Assembly (NCBI GenBank): GCA_963788055.1
Contig: CAWBFA010000002.1
Coordinates: 682,001 to 746,000 of the forward strand
DNA length: 64,000 nt
Direction of reading: 5' to 3'
Source: JACCTU01 sp963788055
Lineage (GTDB): Bacteria; Actinomycetota; Thermoleophilia; Gaiellales; Gaiellaceae
The notes under the pieces are model-generated. The model worked only from the letters and a program-made list of their open reading frames with translations, did not search any database and was not told the origin of the DNA. Below, piece after piece: positions 33,721 to 40,768 of this stretch (position 1 is the stretch's first letter; each line of letters starts with the position of its first letter). The translations under genes were made by a program, and so were the position numbers.

Positions 33721-35112
33721 TCAGCACGACTGGCTCGTCGACGCGATGCCGCGGCGTGCACGCGCGAGCTCGGGATGCAGGATCGCGTCGCGAACGGCGG
33801 CCTGGATCTTCTTGACGTTCGGGTAGGGGTACCGGTCCCAGCGCCGGCCTGCGAAGTACGGCGGGCCGAACGTCTCGGTCAACGTCTGCTTCTGGTCGAC
33901 GCCGGCTGCGAGGCGCATCAGGTCGGGCGCGCGGTTCAGCGGGACGTCCGTGCGGACGCTGGACTCGACGGCGTCGGCGATCGAGCTGAAGTGCCGCAGG
34001 ACCGTACGGACGTCGAGCTGGCTCGCGAGCGCGCTGACGAAGCACCGCTGGCGGGCCATCCGCCGGTAGTCGCTCGACGCCTTGCGGGAGCGCACGTACG
34101 CAAGCGCTGTCCTCCCGGTAAAGAGATACGTGCGGCCCGGGTACACGTCGATCTTCGGCTTCGTCTCCCCCCACGCCGGCCGCGTCACCTCGTCGACGAT
34201 GCGCTCCTTCACCGTGATCCGCACGCCGCCGAGCGCGTCGACCATCTGCACGAATCCGTTCAGGTTGACCATCGCGTGGTAGTCGACGCGAAGGCCGAGC
34301 AGGCGCGAGATCGCGTGTTTCAGCCCGGTTGCGCCTCGGCGCTGATAGAGCGCGTTCAATGGCTCACCGAAGCCGTCCACGCCGACGAGGTTGCGCGGCA
34401 CGCCGAACAGGACCGCTCGGCTCGTCTTCCGCTGGAGCGCCGCGACGATCATCGTGTCCGTGCGGTCGCCCGCCTGGCGCGGCCCCTCGTCGCTGCCGAG
34501 CAGGAGGATCGTCACCCATGGATGCTCGAGCGCCGCCTCCTCGTCGGCGAGGATCTTCGCCGAGTCCGCGAGCGGCTTCGCCGTTCCGCGGAACCGGGCC
34601 GGTGCGGCGCCCGCCGTGGAGCGTCGCGCCCTGAGGGACGGCGGGTCGAGGTCGAGCGGCGGGCGTCCCTGCGGGGGGAATGCGAGGAAGAGGCTGCTGT
34701 CACCAAGCACGTCGGTCGGCTCCTCGTCGGCGAAGACGGACTCGAGCACGCCGTAGCCGCGCACGGCGACGTAGGCGGCGGCGACGTGCGGCAGACCGGC
34801 GGCGACTACGATTGCCGCGAGCGCGGACGCCGCGAGCCGGGACGCGAGCGCGCCGCGCCCGGCGTCGACGATCGCGAACAGGCGTAACGCGAGCACGGCC
34901 GCGTTCACCAGCAGCAAGACCGCGAGCAGCGTGCGACCGAGCTCCGGAAGGCGTCCTGAGGCGGCAAATGCGAGCGCAGAGAGCACGAGCGCCGCCCACG
35001 TCGCGAGCAGGATCGCCGCACGCCTACGCTCGCCGAGGTAGAGCTGGCCTGCGCCGGGAACGAGAAGCGACAGTCCAGCCGCGACGAGAGCCGTCCGAGT
35101 CCGAACGCCCAC
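33721..35112 (-). CDS. LytR-CpsA-Psr (LCP) family protein with multi-helix N-terminus
   Basis: A 463-residue membrane protein. Residues 1-130 form about four hydrophobic helices (GLSLLVPGAGQLYLGERRRA, LLVNAAVLALRLFAIVDAG), more than the single anchor of most LCP proteins. The LCP domain follows: TILLLGSDEGPRQAGDRTDT with its Asp/Arg set, LFGVPRNLVGVDGFGEPLNA, and ALAYVRSRKASSDYRRMARQ. LCP enzymes attach teichoic acids, arabinogalactan or capsule polymers to peptidoglycan on the outer face of the membrane. It faces the Otr(A)-like gene with a 58-base convergent gap. Confidence 0.86.
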   Translation of the reverse strand: MGVRTRTALVAAGLSLLVPGAGQLYLGERRRAAILLATWAALVLSALAFAASGRLPELGRTLLAVLLLVNAAVLALRLFAIVDAGRGALASRLAASALAAIVVAAGLPHVAAAYVAVRGYGVLESVFADEEPTDVLGDSSLFLAFPPQGRPPLDLDPPSLRARRSTAGAAPARFRGTAKPLADSAKILADEEAALEHPWVTILLLGSDEGPRQAGDRTDTMIVAALQRKTSRAVLFGVPRNLVGVDGFGEPLNALYQRRGATGLKHAISRLLGLRVDYHAMVNLNGFVQMVDALGGVRITVKERIVDEVTRPAWGETKPKIDVYPGRTYLFTGRTALAYVRSRKASSDYRRMARQRCFVSALASQLDVRTVLRHFSSIADAVESSVRTDVPLNRAPDLMRLAAGVDQKQTLTETFGPPYFAGRRWDRYPYPNVKKIQAAVRDAILHPELARARRGIASTSQSC

Positions 35113-35137
35113 CGAGGGGCAGTCTAGGGAGGGCGTC

Positions 35138-36202
35138 TCAGGCGGCGGGGAGCGTGAACGAGACGAGCGCTCCGCCGTCCCGCCGGTGCTCGGCCCAGAT
35201 CCGGCCGCCCTGCGCTTCGACGAGCCCGCGGGAGATCGCGAGCCCGAGGCCCGCACCGTCTGCCGCTCGGGCCTGGTCGCCGCGCCAGAACCGCTCGAAC
35301 ATCCGGTGCTCGGCGCCTGCATCGAGCCCGACACCGGTGTCCGCGACCGTGAGCTGGATCTCTCCCTCGTGCGACTCGACGAGGACCGCGACCGACCCGT
35401 CGGTCGGCGTGTGCTGGAGCGCGTTGGTGATCAGGTTGAGCAGTACGCGCTCGACCTTGTCGGGCTCGCAACGAGCCCTCGCGTGCCGCTCGGCGTGGGT
35501 CTCGAGCCGAACGCCGCGCGAGGCAGCCTCCGCCTCGAGGCTGCGCACGCAGCCCTCGACCACGTTCGCCACCTCGACATCGCGCAACTCGAGCGTCAGT
35601 GCCCCTGCGTCGATCCGCGCAAGCTCGAACAGATCGTCGACACGCGCCGACAGCGTACGCACCTGGTGATGAATCACCGGCAGATACTCCTCGGGCTCGA
35701 CGAGCCCGTCCTCGATCGCCTCGATCATCGCCTGAAGTGCTGCGATCGGCGTGCGGAGGTCGTGACTCGCCCACGCGACGAGCTCGCGGCGCGCGTCGAA
35801 CAGACGACCGAGGTCCCCCGCCATGGCGTTGAACGCTCGCGCGAGGTCGGCGAGCTCGCGCGGTCCACCCTCGGTCGCCCGAGCGCCGAGATCACCGGCG
35901 GCGATGTCGGTGGCCGCGTCGCCGAGGCTCGCGACGCGGTCGGCAATCGAACGCGCGAGCAGGAACGCGGCACCGAGTGCGACCGACGCGGCTGCCGCGG
36001 TCACCGCCAGGATCTTCACGTCGTCACCCATGTGGAACATGACCAGCCCCGACAGCAGGACCGATGCCAAGGGAAGCGTCACACCGAGCAGCGCAAGACC
36101 GGCGAGCTGGAGTCGAACCGTGGGAAGCAGGCGGAGCGCGAACACCAACGCCGTCCCGACGGCGAGCGTCGCAAGCGCGACGACGACGGCGAGCTCGATC
36201 AC
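35138..36202 (-). CDS. Sensor histidine kinase
   Basis: A 354-residue membrane kinase with three to four N-terminal helices (up to residue 85), a HAMP-like linker (ARSIADRVASLGDAATDIAA), HisKA with phospho-His in WASHDLRTPIAALQAM, and an ATPase domain with LLNLITNALQHTP (N box), VADTGVGLD and GAGLGLAISRGLV (G boxes). There is no large sensor domain outside the membrane, so the signal is probably membrane-borne. It starts at GTG 36202, overlapping the stop of its regulator (GTGA). Confidence 0.9.
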   Translation of the reverse strand: MIELAVVVALATLAVGTALVFALRLLPTVRLQLAGLALLGVTLPLASVLLSGLVMFHMGDDVKILAVTAAAASVALGAAFLLARSIADRVASLGDAATDIAAGDLGARATEGGPRELADLARAFNAMAGDLGRLFDARRELVAWASHDLRTPIAALQAMIEAIEDGLVEPEEYLPVIHHQVRTLSARVDDLFELARIDAGALTLELRDVEVANVVEGCVRSLEAEAASRGVRLETHAERHARARCEPDKVERVLLNLITNALQHTPTDGSVAVLVESHEGEIQLTVADTGVGLDAGAEHRMFERFWRGDQARAADGAGLGLAISRGLVEAQGGRIWAEHRRDGGALVSFTLPAA

Positions 36203-36876
36203 GGGACGAACCTGTACCCCACGCCCCACACCGTCTCGAGATGCTCGGGTCTCGCGGGGTCGCGCTCGATCTTCTCGCGCACTCGCCGTACGTGAACCGT
36301 CACCGTGCCGGTGTCGAATGCGGCCTCGTAGCCCCAGACCCGGTCCATCAGCTGATCGCGGGAGAACACGTGCCGAGGGTTGCTCGCCATGAACCAGAGA
36401 AGGTCGAACTCCTTCGCTGTCAGCTTGAGCAGCGCGCCGGCCTTGCGTACCTCACGCGCGGACCCGTCGATCTCCAGGTCGCCGAACGCGAGCCTTGCGT
36501 CGACGACCTCCGGGGAACGTGAGCGTCGCAGGACGGTCTTAACGCGCGCAGCGAGCTCACGCGGCGAAAAGGGTTTCGTCACGTAGTCGTCTGCACCGAG
36601 CTCGAGCCCGACGATCCGATCGGCCTCCTCGACGCGCGCCGTCAGCATGATCACCGGCAGCTCGAAGCGGGCTCGAATCCAGCGACAGACGGCCAGGCCG
36701 TCGGTGCCGGGCAACATCAGGTCGAGCACGACGAGGTCCGGCCGCTCCCGCTCGACGAGCTCGCAGGCGACGTCGCCGTCGGCGGCCTCGATCGTCCGGT
36801 ATCCCTCGCTGCGCAGATAACGCACAACGACTTCGCGCACGATCGGCTCGTCGTCGACGACAAGGACGGTCGTCAC
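36199..36876 (-). CDS. OmpR-type response regulator
   Basis: A 225-residue regulator. The receiver has VVDDEP, the phospho-Asp in LVVLDLMLPGTDG (residue about 50) and the Lys in DDYVTKPFSPREL; a winged-helix DNA-binding domain follows (LTAKEFDLLWFMASNPRHVF, VTVHVRRVREKIERD). GTG 36876 is chosen because VTTVLVVDDEP is the usual start; upstream codons are not family-like. It is first in a two-gene operon with the kinase. No obvious direct repeat that could be its binding site is seen in the short region upstream. Confidence 0.92.
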   Translation of the reverse strand: MTTVLVVDDEPIVREVVVRYLRSEGYRTIEAADGDVACELVERERPDLVVLDLMLPGTDGLAVCRWIRARFELPVIMLTARVEEADRIVGLELGADDYVTKPFSPRELAARVKTVLRRSRSPEVVDARLAFGDLEIDGSAREVRKAGALLKLTAKEFDLLWFMASNPRHVFSRDQLMDRVWGYEAAFDTGTVTVHVRRVREKIERDPARPEHLETVWGVGYRFVP

Positions 36877-36949
36877 GACCTCATTGTGGAGCACGGAGGG
36901 CGCCGCGACCTTACGGTTCGCTGAAATCGCGGCGCGCTCCACGCCGGGG

Positions 36950-37390
36950 TCAGAGCTTGATCACCGGGCAGACGAAGCTCTTGACCACTCCGGTGTCGAC
37001 TGCGCCTCCGGCGCCCGGATCGGCCAACGCGGCACGCACTTCGGCGGCGCTGTCGAGGTCGCCGCTCCCGTTCGCGTCGTGCGCGGCGACGGTCGCCGCC
37101 CAGCTCGTGTTGTAGGCGATCGCGTGGACCATCCAGCGGCCGCCGTTGTAACCCTTGGAGCCGGGGGCAACGGTGGCGACGTTCAGCTGCCCTACGAGCG
37201 CGTAGATCGTGTCGAAGCTGTGCTCAGGGGCGCCCGTCCCGGTCAGGTCGGTCGGCGTGTTGACAGTGCGATAGAGGTCGCCGTCGAAGTAGAACGCAGG
37301 ACCTGTGACGCCCCCGGAGCCGTTCGCGAACGCCGTTGTTGCCGCGCCAAGCGCGACGAGCACGCAGAGCAGAAGGATCTTGATCTTCAC
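36950..37390 (-). CDS. Secreted protein of unknown function
   Basis: A 146-residue exported protein with signal peptide MKIKILLLCVLVALGAATTA (likely cut after AFA). The mature part has an aromatic, Gly/Asn-rich stretch (GPAFYFDGDLYRTVNTPTD) and a C-terminal AHDANGSGDLDSAAEVRAAL, which resembles a calcium-binding dockerin or EF-hand loop (DxNxSGDLD). A single Cys lies near the end (SFVCPVIKL). I do not recognise the family. Transcription is toward the regulator gene, after a 73-base gap. Confidence 0.7.
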   Translation of the reverse strand: MKIKILLLCVLVALGAATTAFANGSGGVTGPAFYFDGDLYRTVNTPTDLTGTGAPEHSFDTIYALVGQLNVATVAPGSKGYNGGRWMVHAIAYNTSWAATVAAHDANGSGDLDSAAEVRAALADPGAGGAVDTGVVKSFVCPVIKL

Positions 37391-37484
37391 GTGTTTTCCT
37401 CCTTCGTCGGGTCGAAGACGAACGTCACGAGGTTCGCAGCCCGACCTTGCGCATCTCCTTCGACGGTCTTACGAGTTCATGAAC

Positions 37485-38081
37485 TCAACCGAGCACGAAG
37501 TCGAACCGGGCGGCGCGCCGGCTCCCCACCTTGCGCCAGTTCCGCACGAGCAGCGCCGACAGGAAGATCGAGTCTGAGCGGTTCCGCGCCACGCCCGGGA
37601 AGTACAGCTGCGTGGTCAGGATCGACCCACCCCGCGGCTGCACCTTGACGTGGATGTGCTTCGTGCGGCCCGGGTAGAGGCCCGGGACGACCGTCGTCAG
37701 CGCGTAGCGACCGTTCGCGTCCGTGAACTGGTGGCCGCGGAAGCGGTAGCCGCTGTTGTCGTATGCACCCTTCGCGTCCGCCTGCCAGAAATCGACGAGG
37801 GCGCGGGCGACCGGCCGGCCGGCGGTCGTGAGCACGCGGCCCGTCAGCGTCAACCGCGTTCCGGCGGCCCCTGCGGGAAGGATCGAGCGCCGAAGCGGCG
37901 AGTTCGGCGTGAAGTACGGGCCTTCGGTCTGCGCAGGCGTCGGGTCGTCGTCGTCGGCGATCTCGGGGGTCGCTGCGAGCAGCTCCCCGGCGAACAGGTC
38001 GCTCCCAGCAAGTGCCGCAAGGGGCGGGAGTGCGAGCCCAAGGGCGAGGAGGCGCCGTCGGGTCAGCTCGTGCTCAGTCAT
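37485..38081 (-). CDS. Secreted intradiol ring-cleavage dioxygenase-like protein
   Basis: A 198-residue protein with a twin-arginine type signal (TRRRLLALGLALPPLAALAG) followed by an intradiol dioxygenase core. Family ligand regions are TEGPYFTPNSPLRRSI, DFWQADAKGAYDNSGYRFRG (Tyr), YPGRTKHIHVKVQP (two His) and TTQLYFPGV. Enzymes of this kind open catechol-type rings using ferric iron; exported ones act on aromatic compounds outside the membrane and may be linked to lignin or humic matter. It overlaps the kinase gene downstream by 8 bases, so it may be made together with that two-component system. Confidence 0.82.
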   Translation of the reverse strand: MTEHELTRRRLLALGLALPPLAALAGSDLFAGELLAATPEIADDDDPTPAQTEGPYFTPNSPLRRSILPAGAAGTRLTLTGRVLTTAGRPVARALVDFWQADAKGAYDNSGYRFRGHQFTDANGRYALTTVVPGLYPGRTKHIHVKVQPRGGSILTTQLYFPGVARNRSDSIFLSALLVRNWRKVGSRRAARFDFVLG

Positions 38082-39501
38082 CGGATGTACCTCCGTCTCG
38101 TGGGAACGTGATGCGGAACGTCGCGCCGTCGCCCGGCGTCGAGTGCGCGCTGACGGACCCGCCGTGCGCCTCGGTCACCGCTGCGACGATCGACAGGCCG
38201 AGACCGACGCCGCCCGTCGCGCGCGAGCGCGACGTGTCCGAGCGGTAGAAGCGCTCGAAGACGCGCGCCGCCTCGTCGCTCGTCATCCCGGGGCCGGTGT
38301 CCGAGACCTCGATGACCGCGAGGCCGTTCTCGGAGCCAACGCGGACGCGGACCGGCGATCCGGCCGGCGTGTGGGCGCGGACGTTGCTCAGCAGGTTGTC
38401 GAGCACCTGCCGAAGCCGCTCGCGGTCACCGAGCACGACGACGGGCTCCGCCTCGAGGTCGACCGGCCGGTCCGGATCCACGGCCACCGCGGAGTCAACG
38501 GCTTCCGCGACGACTTCGTCGAGCTCGACCGGCGCGCGCTCGAGCGGCCTTCCCTCGTCGAGTCGCGCGAGCAGCAGCAGATCCTCGACGAGCAGGGTCA
38601 TCCGCTCTGACTCGCGGCTGATCCCCGTCATCGCACGCTCGAGGTCGTCGGGTCGGCGGTCGGCGCCGCGTCCGAACAGCTCCGCGTACGCGCGCACCGC
38701 TGCGAGCGGCGTCCGCAGCTCGTGCGACGCGTCGGCGACGAACCGCCGGAGACGACGCTCGGATGCGGCCTGCGCGTCGAACAACGACTCGATCTGCGCA
38801 AGCATCGCGTTCAGCGCAAGGCCGAGCCGGCCGACCTCGGTACGCGACTCGGCGCGCTCGACGCGGCGCGTGAGGTCGCCGTCCGCGATCGCCGCGGCAG
38901 TTCTCCCGATCTCGTCGAGGGGCCGCAGCCCGATCCTGACGACCCAGAGCCCGAGCACGGCAAGCGCGGCGAGGACGGCGGCCGTGACGAGCAGCATGAT
39001 CGCGAGCAGTCGGCGAAGCGTCGCGTCGACGTCGGTGAGCGGGGTCGCCGTGATCAGCGTCGCGCCTGTGTGTGGCTCGATCGACGCGCGCACGCGATAG
39101 CGCCCGTCACCGTCGCGCGCGGGCACCGTGAAGTAGGACGCCTCGTCGGGGCCGGTGCCGGAAGGCTCAACGGTCTCGGGCAACGCGGGCGGCGACGGCG
39201 CAGCCTCGCCGAGCGGCGTCAGCTGCCAACTGCAGACCACGGCGCCCTCGGCCGTCCGCACTTGGACGAAGTCGCCAGGGTCGACGCCGGGAGGCGGTCG
39301 CCCGTCCTCGGCGTTGCAGCCCGAGCGCTGGAGCTCGTGCTCGATCCCGCCGTGGGACTGCTCGAGCGACGCATCGGTTCGGTCGATCAGGAACGAACGG
39401 AGCGACGCATAGGTCGCGACGTTCGCGACCGCGAGCCCGATCGCACTCAGCACGATCACGCCGAGCACCAGCCGTGCGCGGAGCGACAGCCGGTCGAGCA
39501 T
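38074..39501 (-). CDS. Sensor histidine kinase with extracytoplasmic domain
   Basis: A 475-residue kinase: first helix at residues 10-32, an outside domain of about 140 residues (with a lone pair of Cys), second helix near residue 180 (LLVTAAVLAALAVLGLWVV), HAMP (GLRPLDEIGRTAAAIADGDL), HisKA with phospho-His in VADASHELRTPLAAVRAYAE, and ATPase boxes DNLLSNVRAHTP, VSDTGPGMTSDEA, GGVGLGLSIVAAV. It starts at ATG 39501 with a 1-base overlap with the regulator stop. The PepSY gene across the divergent region could be a target. Confidence 0.92.
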   Translation of the reverse strand: MLDRLSLRARLVLGVIVLSAIGLAVANVATYASLRSFLIDRTDASLEQSHGGIEHELQRSGCNAEDGRPPPGVDPGDFVQVRTAEGAVVCSWQLTPLGEAAPSPPALPETVEPSGTGPDEASYFTVPARDGDGRYRVRASIEPHTGATLITATPLTDVDATLRRLLAIMLLVTAAVLAALAVLGLWVVRIGLRPLDEIGRTAAAIADGDLTRRVERAESRTEVGRLGLALNAMLAQIESLFDAQAASERRLRRFVADASHELRTPLAAVRAYAELFGRGADRRPDDLERAMTGISRESERMTLLVEDLLLLARLDEGRPLERAPVELDEVVAEAVDSAVAVDPDRPVDLEAEPVVVLGDRERLRQVLDNLLSNVRAHTPAGSPVRVRVGSENGLAVIEVSDTGPGMTSDEAARVFERFYRSDTSRSRATGGVGLGLSIVAAVTEAHGGSVSAHSTPGDGATFRITFPRDGGTSDD

Positions 39502-40199
39502 CAGCGCTTGCCGGACTCGAGCATGTAGCCCGCCTGCCGCACGGTCTTGATCAGCGGCGTGCCGTGGGCGTCGAGCTTCTTGCGCAGGTAGCTGACGTAC
39601 GTCTCGACCACGTTGGAGTTTCCACCGAAGTCGTAGCGCCAGACGTTCTGAAGGATCTGCGACTTCGAGAGCACGCGGCGCGGGTTGAGCATGAAGTAGC
39701 GAAGCAGGCTGAACTCGGTCGCGGTCAGCTCGATGGGCCTGCCGCCGCGGTGCACCTCGTGCCGCGCCTCGTCGAGCACGACGTCGTCGAAGCGCAGGAC
39801 GTCGCCGGGGAGCGCCCCGACCGTGCGCCGGAGGATCGCCTGCGTCCGGGCGACGATCTCCGCGAGGCTGAAGGGCTTCGTCACGTAGTCGTCGCCGCCT
39901 GCGCGCAGCGCCTCCACCTTGTTCTCGGTCGCGTCCTTCGCGGTCAGGAACAGGACGGCGCTCTTGAAGCCGCGCGCCCTGAGCCGGCGCCCGACCTCGA
40001 TCCCCTCGATGTCCGGGAGCATCCAGTCGAGCACGATCAGATCCGGTTCCTCGCGCGTCACGGCGTCGATCGCCTGCCGGCCGGTGTACGCCTCCTCGAC
40101 GTCGAACCCCTCGTAGCGCAGGGCCGTCGCGACCGCGTCGACGATCGACGGCTCGTCGTCGACGACGAGGATCCGCTGCCTGTCGTTCGTGGTGTTCAT
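39501..40199 (-). CDS. OmpR-type response regulator
   Basis: A 232-residue regulator with ILVVDDEPSIVDA, phospho-Asp in LIVLDWMLPDIEG, Lys in DDYVTKPFSLAEI and a winged-helix domain (LTATEFSLLRYFMLNPRRVL, VETYVSYLRKKLDAHG). I chose ATG 40199; ATG 40208 is three codons longer. It is divergent from a PepSY-domain gene across 138 bases, a common arrangement in which the regulator controls the exported protein. Confidence 0.92.
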   Translation of the reverse strand: MNTTNDRQRILVVDDEPSIVDAVATALRYEGFDVEEAYTGRQAIDAVTREEPDLIVLDWMLPDIEGIEVGRRLRARGFKSAVLFLTAKDATENKVEALRAGGDDYVTKPFSLAEIVARTQAILRRTVGALPGDVLRFDDVVLDEARHEVHRGGRPIELTATEFSLLRYFMLNPRRVLSKSQILQNVWRYDFGGNSNVVETYVSYLRKKLDAHGTPLIKTVRQAGYMLESGKR

Positions 40200-40223
40200 G
40201 CGCCACATCGTGGCAGCGGTTCT

Positions 40224-40239
40224 TGTGAATCGTCTGTGA
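40224..40239. promoter_or_regulatory. Candidate tandem operator for the adjacent response regulator
   Basis: TGTGA occurs at 40224-40228 and again at 40235-40239, an 11-base spacing that puts both on the same side of the helix, as OmpR-type dimers require. It lies 25 bases from the regulator start and about 100 bases from the divergent PepSY gene. Confidence 0.3.
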
Positions 40240-40337
40240 GAGCGCACAGGGAGTTCGTAGACGCTCCACAGGCCGTCCTGATCACGGAGTGGTCTCCTCG
40301 AAGCGTCCGGCAACACCCCAACGACGAAAGGATGGTC

Positions 40338-40715
40338 ATGACGGACAAGGTGAAGAACACCGCGCTGGTCCTCACGTCGCTGGCGGCCCTCGCACTCGGA
40401 GGCTCCGCGATCGCGGGGGCCGCCTCGAACGACAACGCCGCGAGCACGGACGCGGCGACCACGCAGGCGGACGACGCCCAGCCGCAGCGCCAGCACGGAC
40501 AGCGGGCCGACGAGGACCTGCTGACCGGGGACACCGCCAGCAAAGTCCGCGCGGCGGCGCTCGCAAGGGTCGACGGCGGCACGATCGAACGCGTCGAGAC
40601 CGACGCCGACGGTCACGCCGCGTACGAGGCGCACATGACGAACGCCGACGGCAGCCGGGTCACGGTCTACGTGAACGAGCAGTTCGAGGTCGTCAGCGTC
40701 GAGTCCGGCCGCTAG
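40338..40715 (+). CDS. PepSY-domain exported protein
   Basis: A 125-residue protein. It has an N-terminal hydrophobic segment (ALVLTSLAALALGGSAIAGA) that should be a signal peptide or anchor, an acidic/Gln-rich linker (ADDAQPQRQHGQRADEDLL) and a single PepSY repeat (KVRAAALARVDGGTIERVET to VYVNEQFEVVSVES). PepSY domains inhibit or sense proteases, and small ones are often targets of the adjacent two-component system. ATG 40338 follows GAAAGGATGG; ATG 40332 is a close alternative. A perfect hairpin terminator comes 14 bases after the stop. Confidence 0.8.
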   Translation: MTDKVKNTALVLTSLAALALGGSAIAGAASNDNAASTDAATTQADDAQPQRQHGQRADEDLLTGDTASKVRAAALARVDGGTIERVETDADGHAAYEAHMTNADGSRVTVYVNEQFEVVSVESGR

Positions 40716-40728
40716 CCGGCGACAGGCG

Positions 40729-40764
40729 CGAGAGCCCGGCCCGCCCCCCGGCCGGGCTCTCGCG
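40729..40764. terminator. Bidirectional hairpin between convergent genes
   Basis: GCGAGAGCCCGGCC at 40729-40742 pairs perfectly with GGCCGGGCTCTCGC at 40751-40764 around an eight-base C-rich loop. It lies between the convergent PepSY and Clp genes and is symmetrical, so it can end transcription from both sides. Confidence 0.75.
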
Positions 40765-40768
40765 TCAC

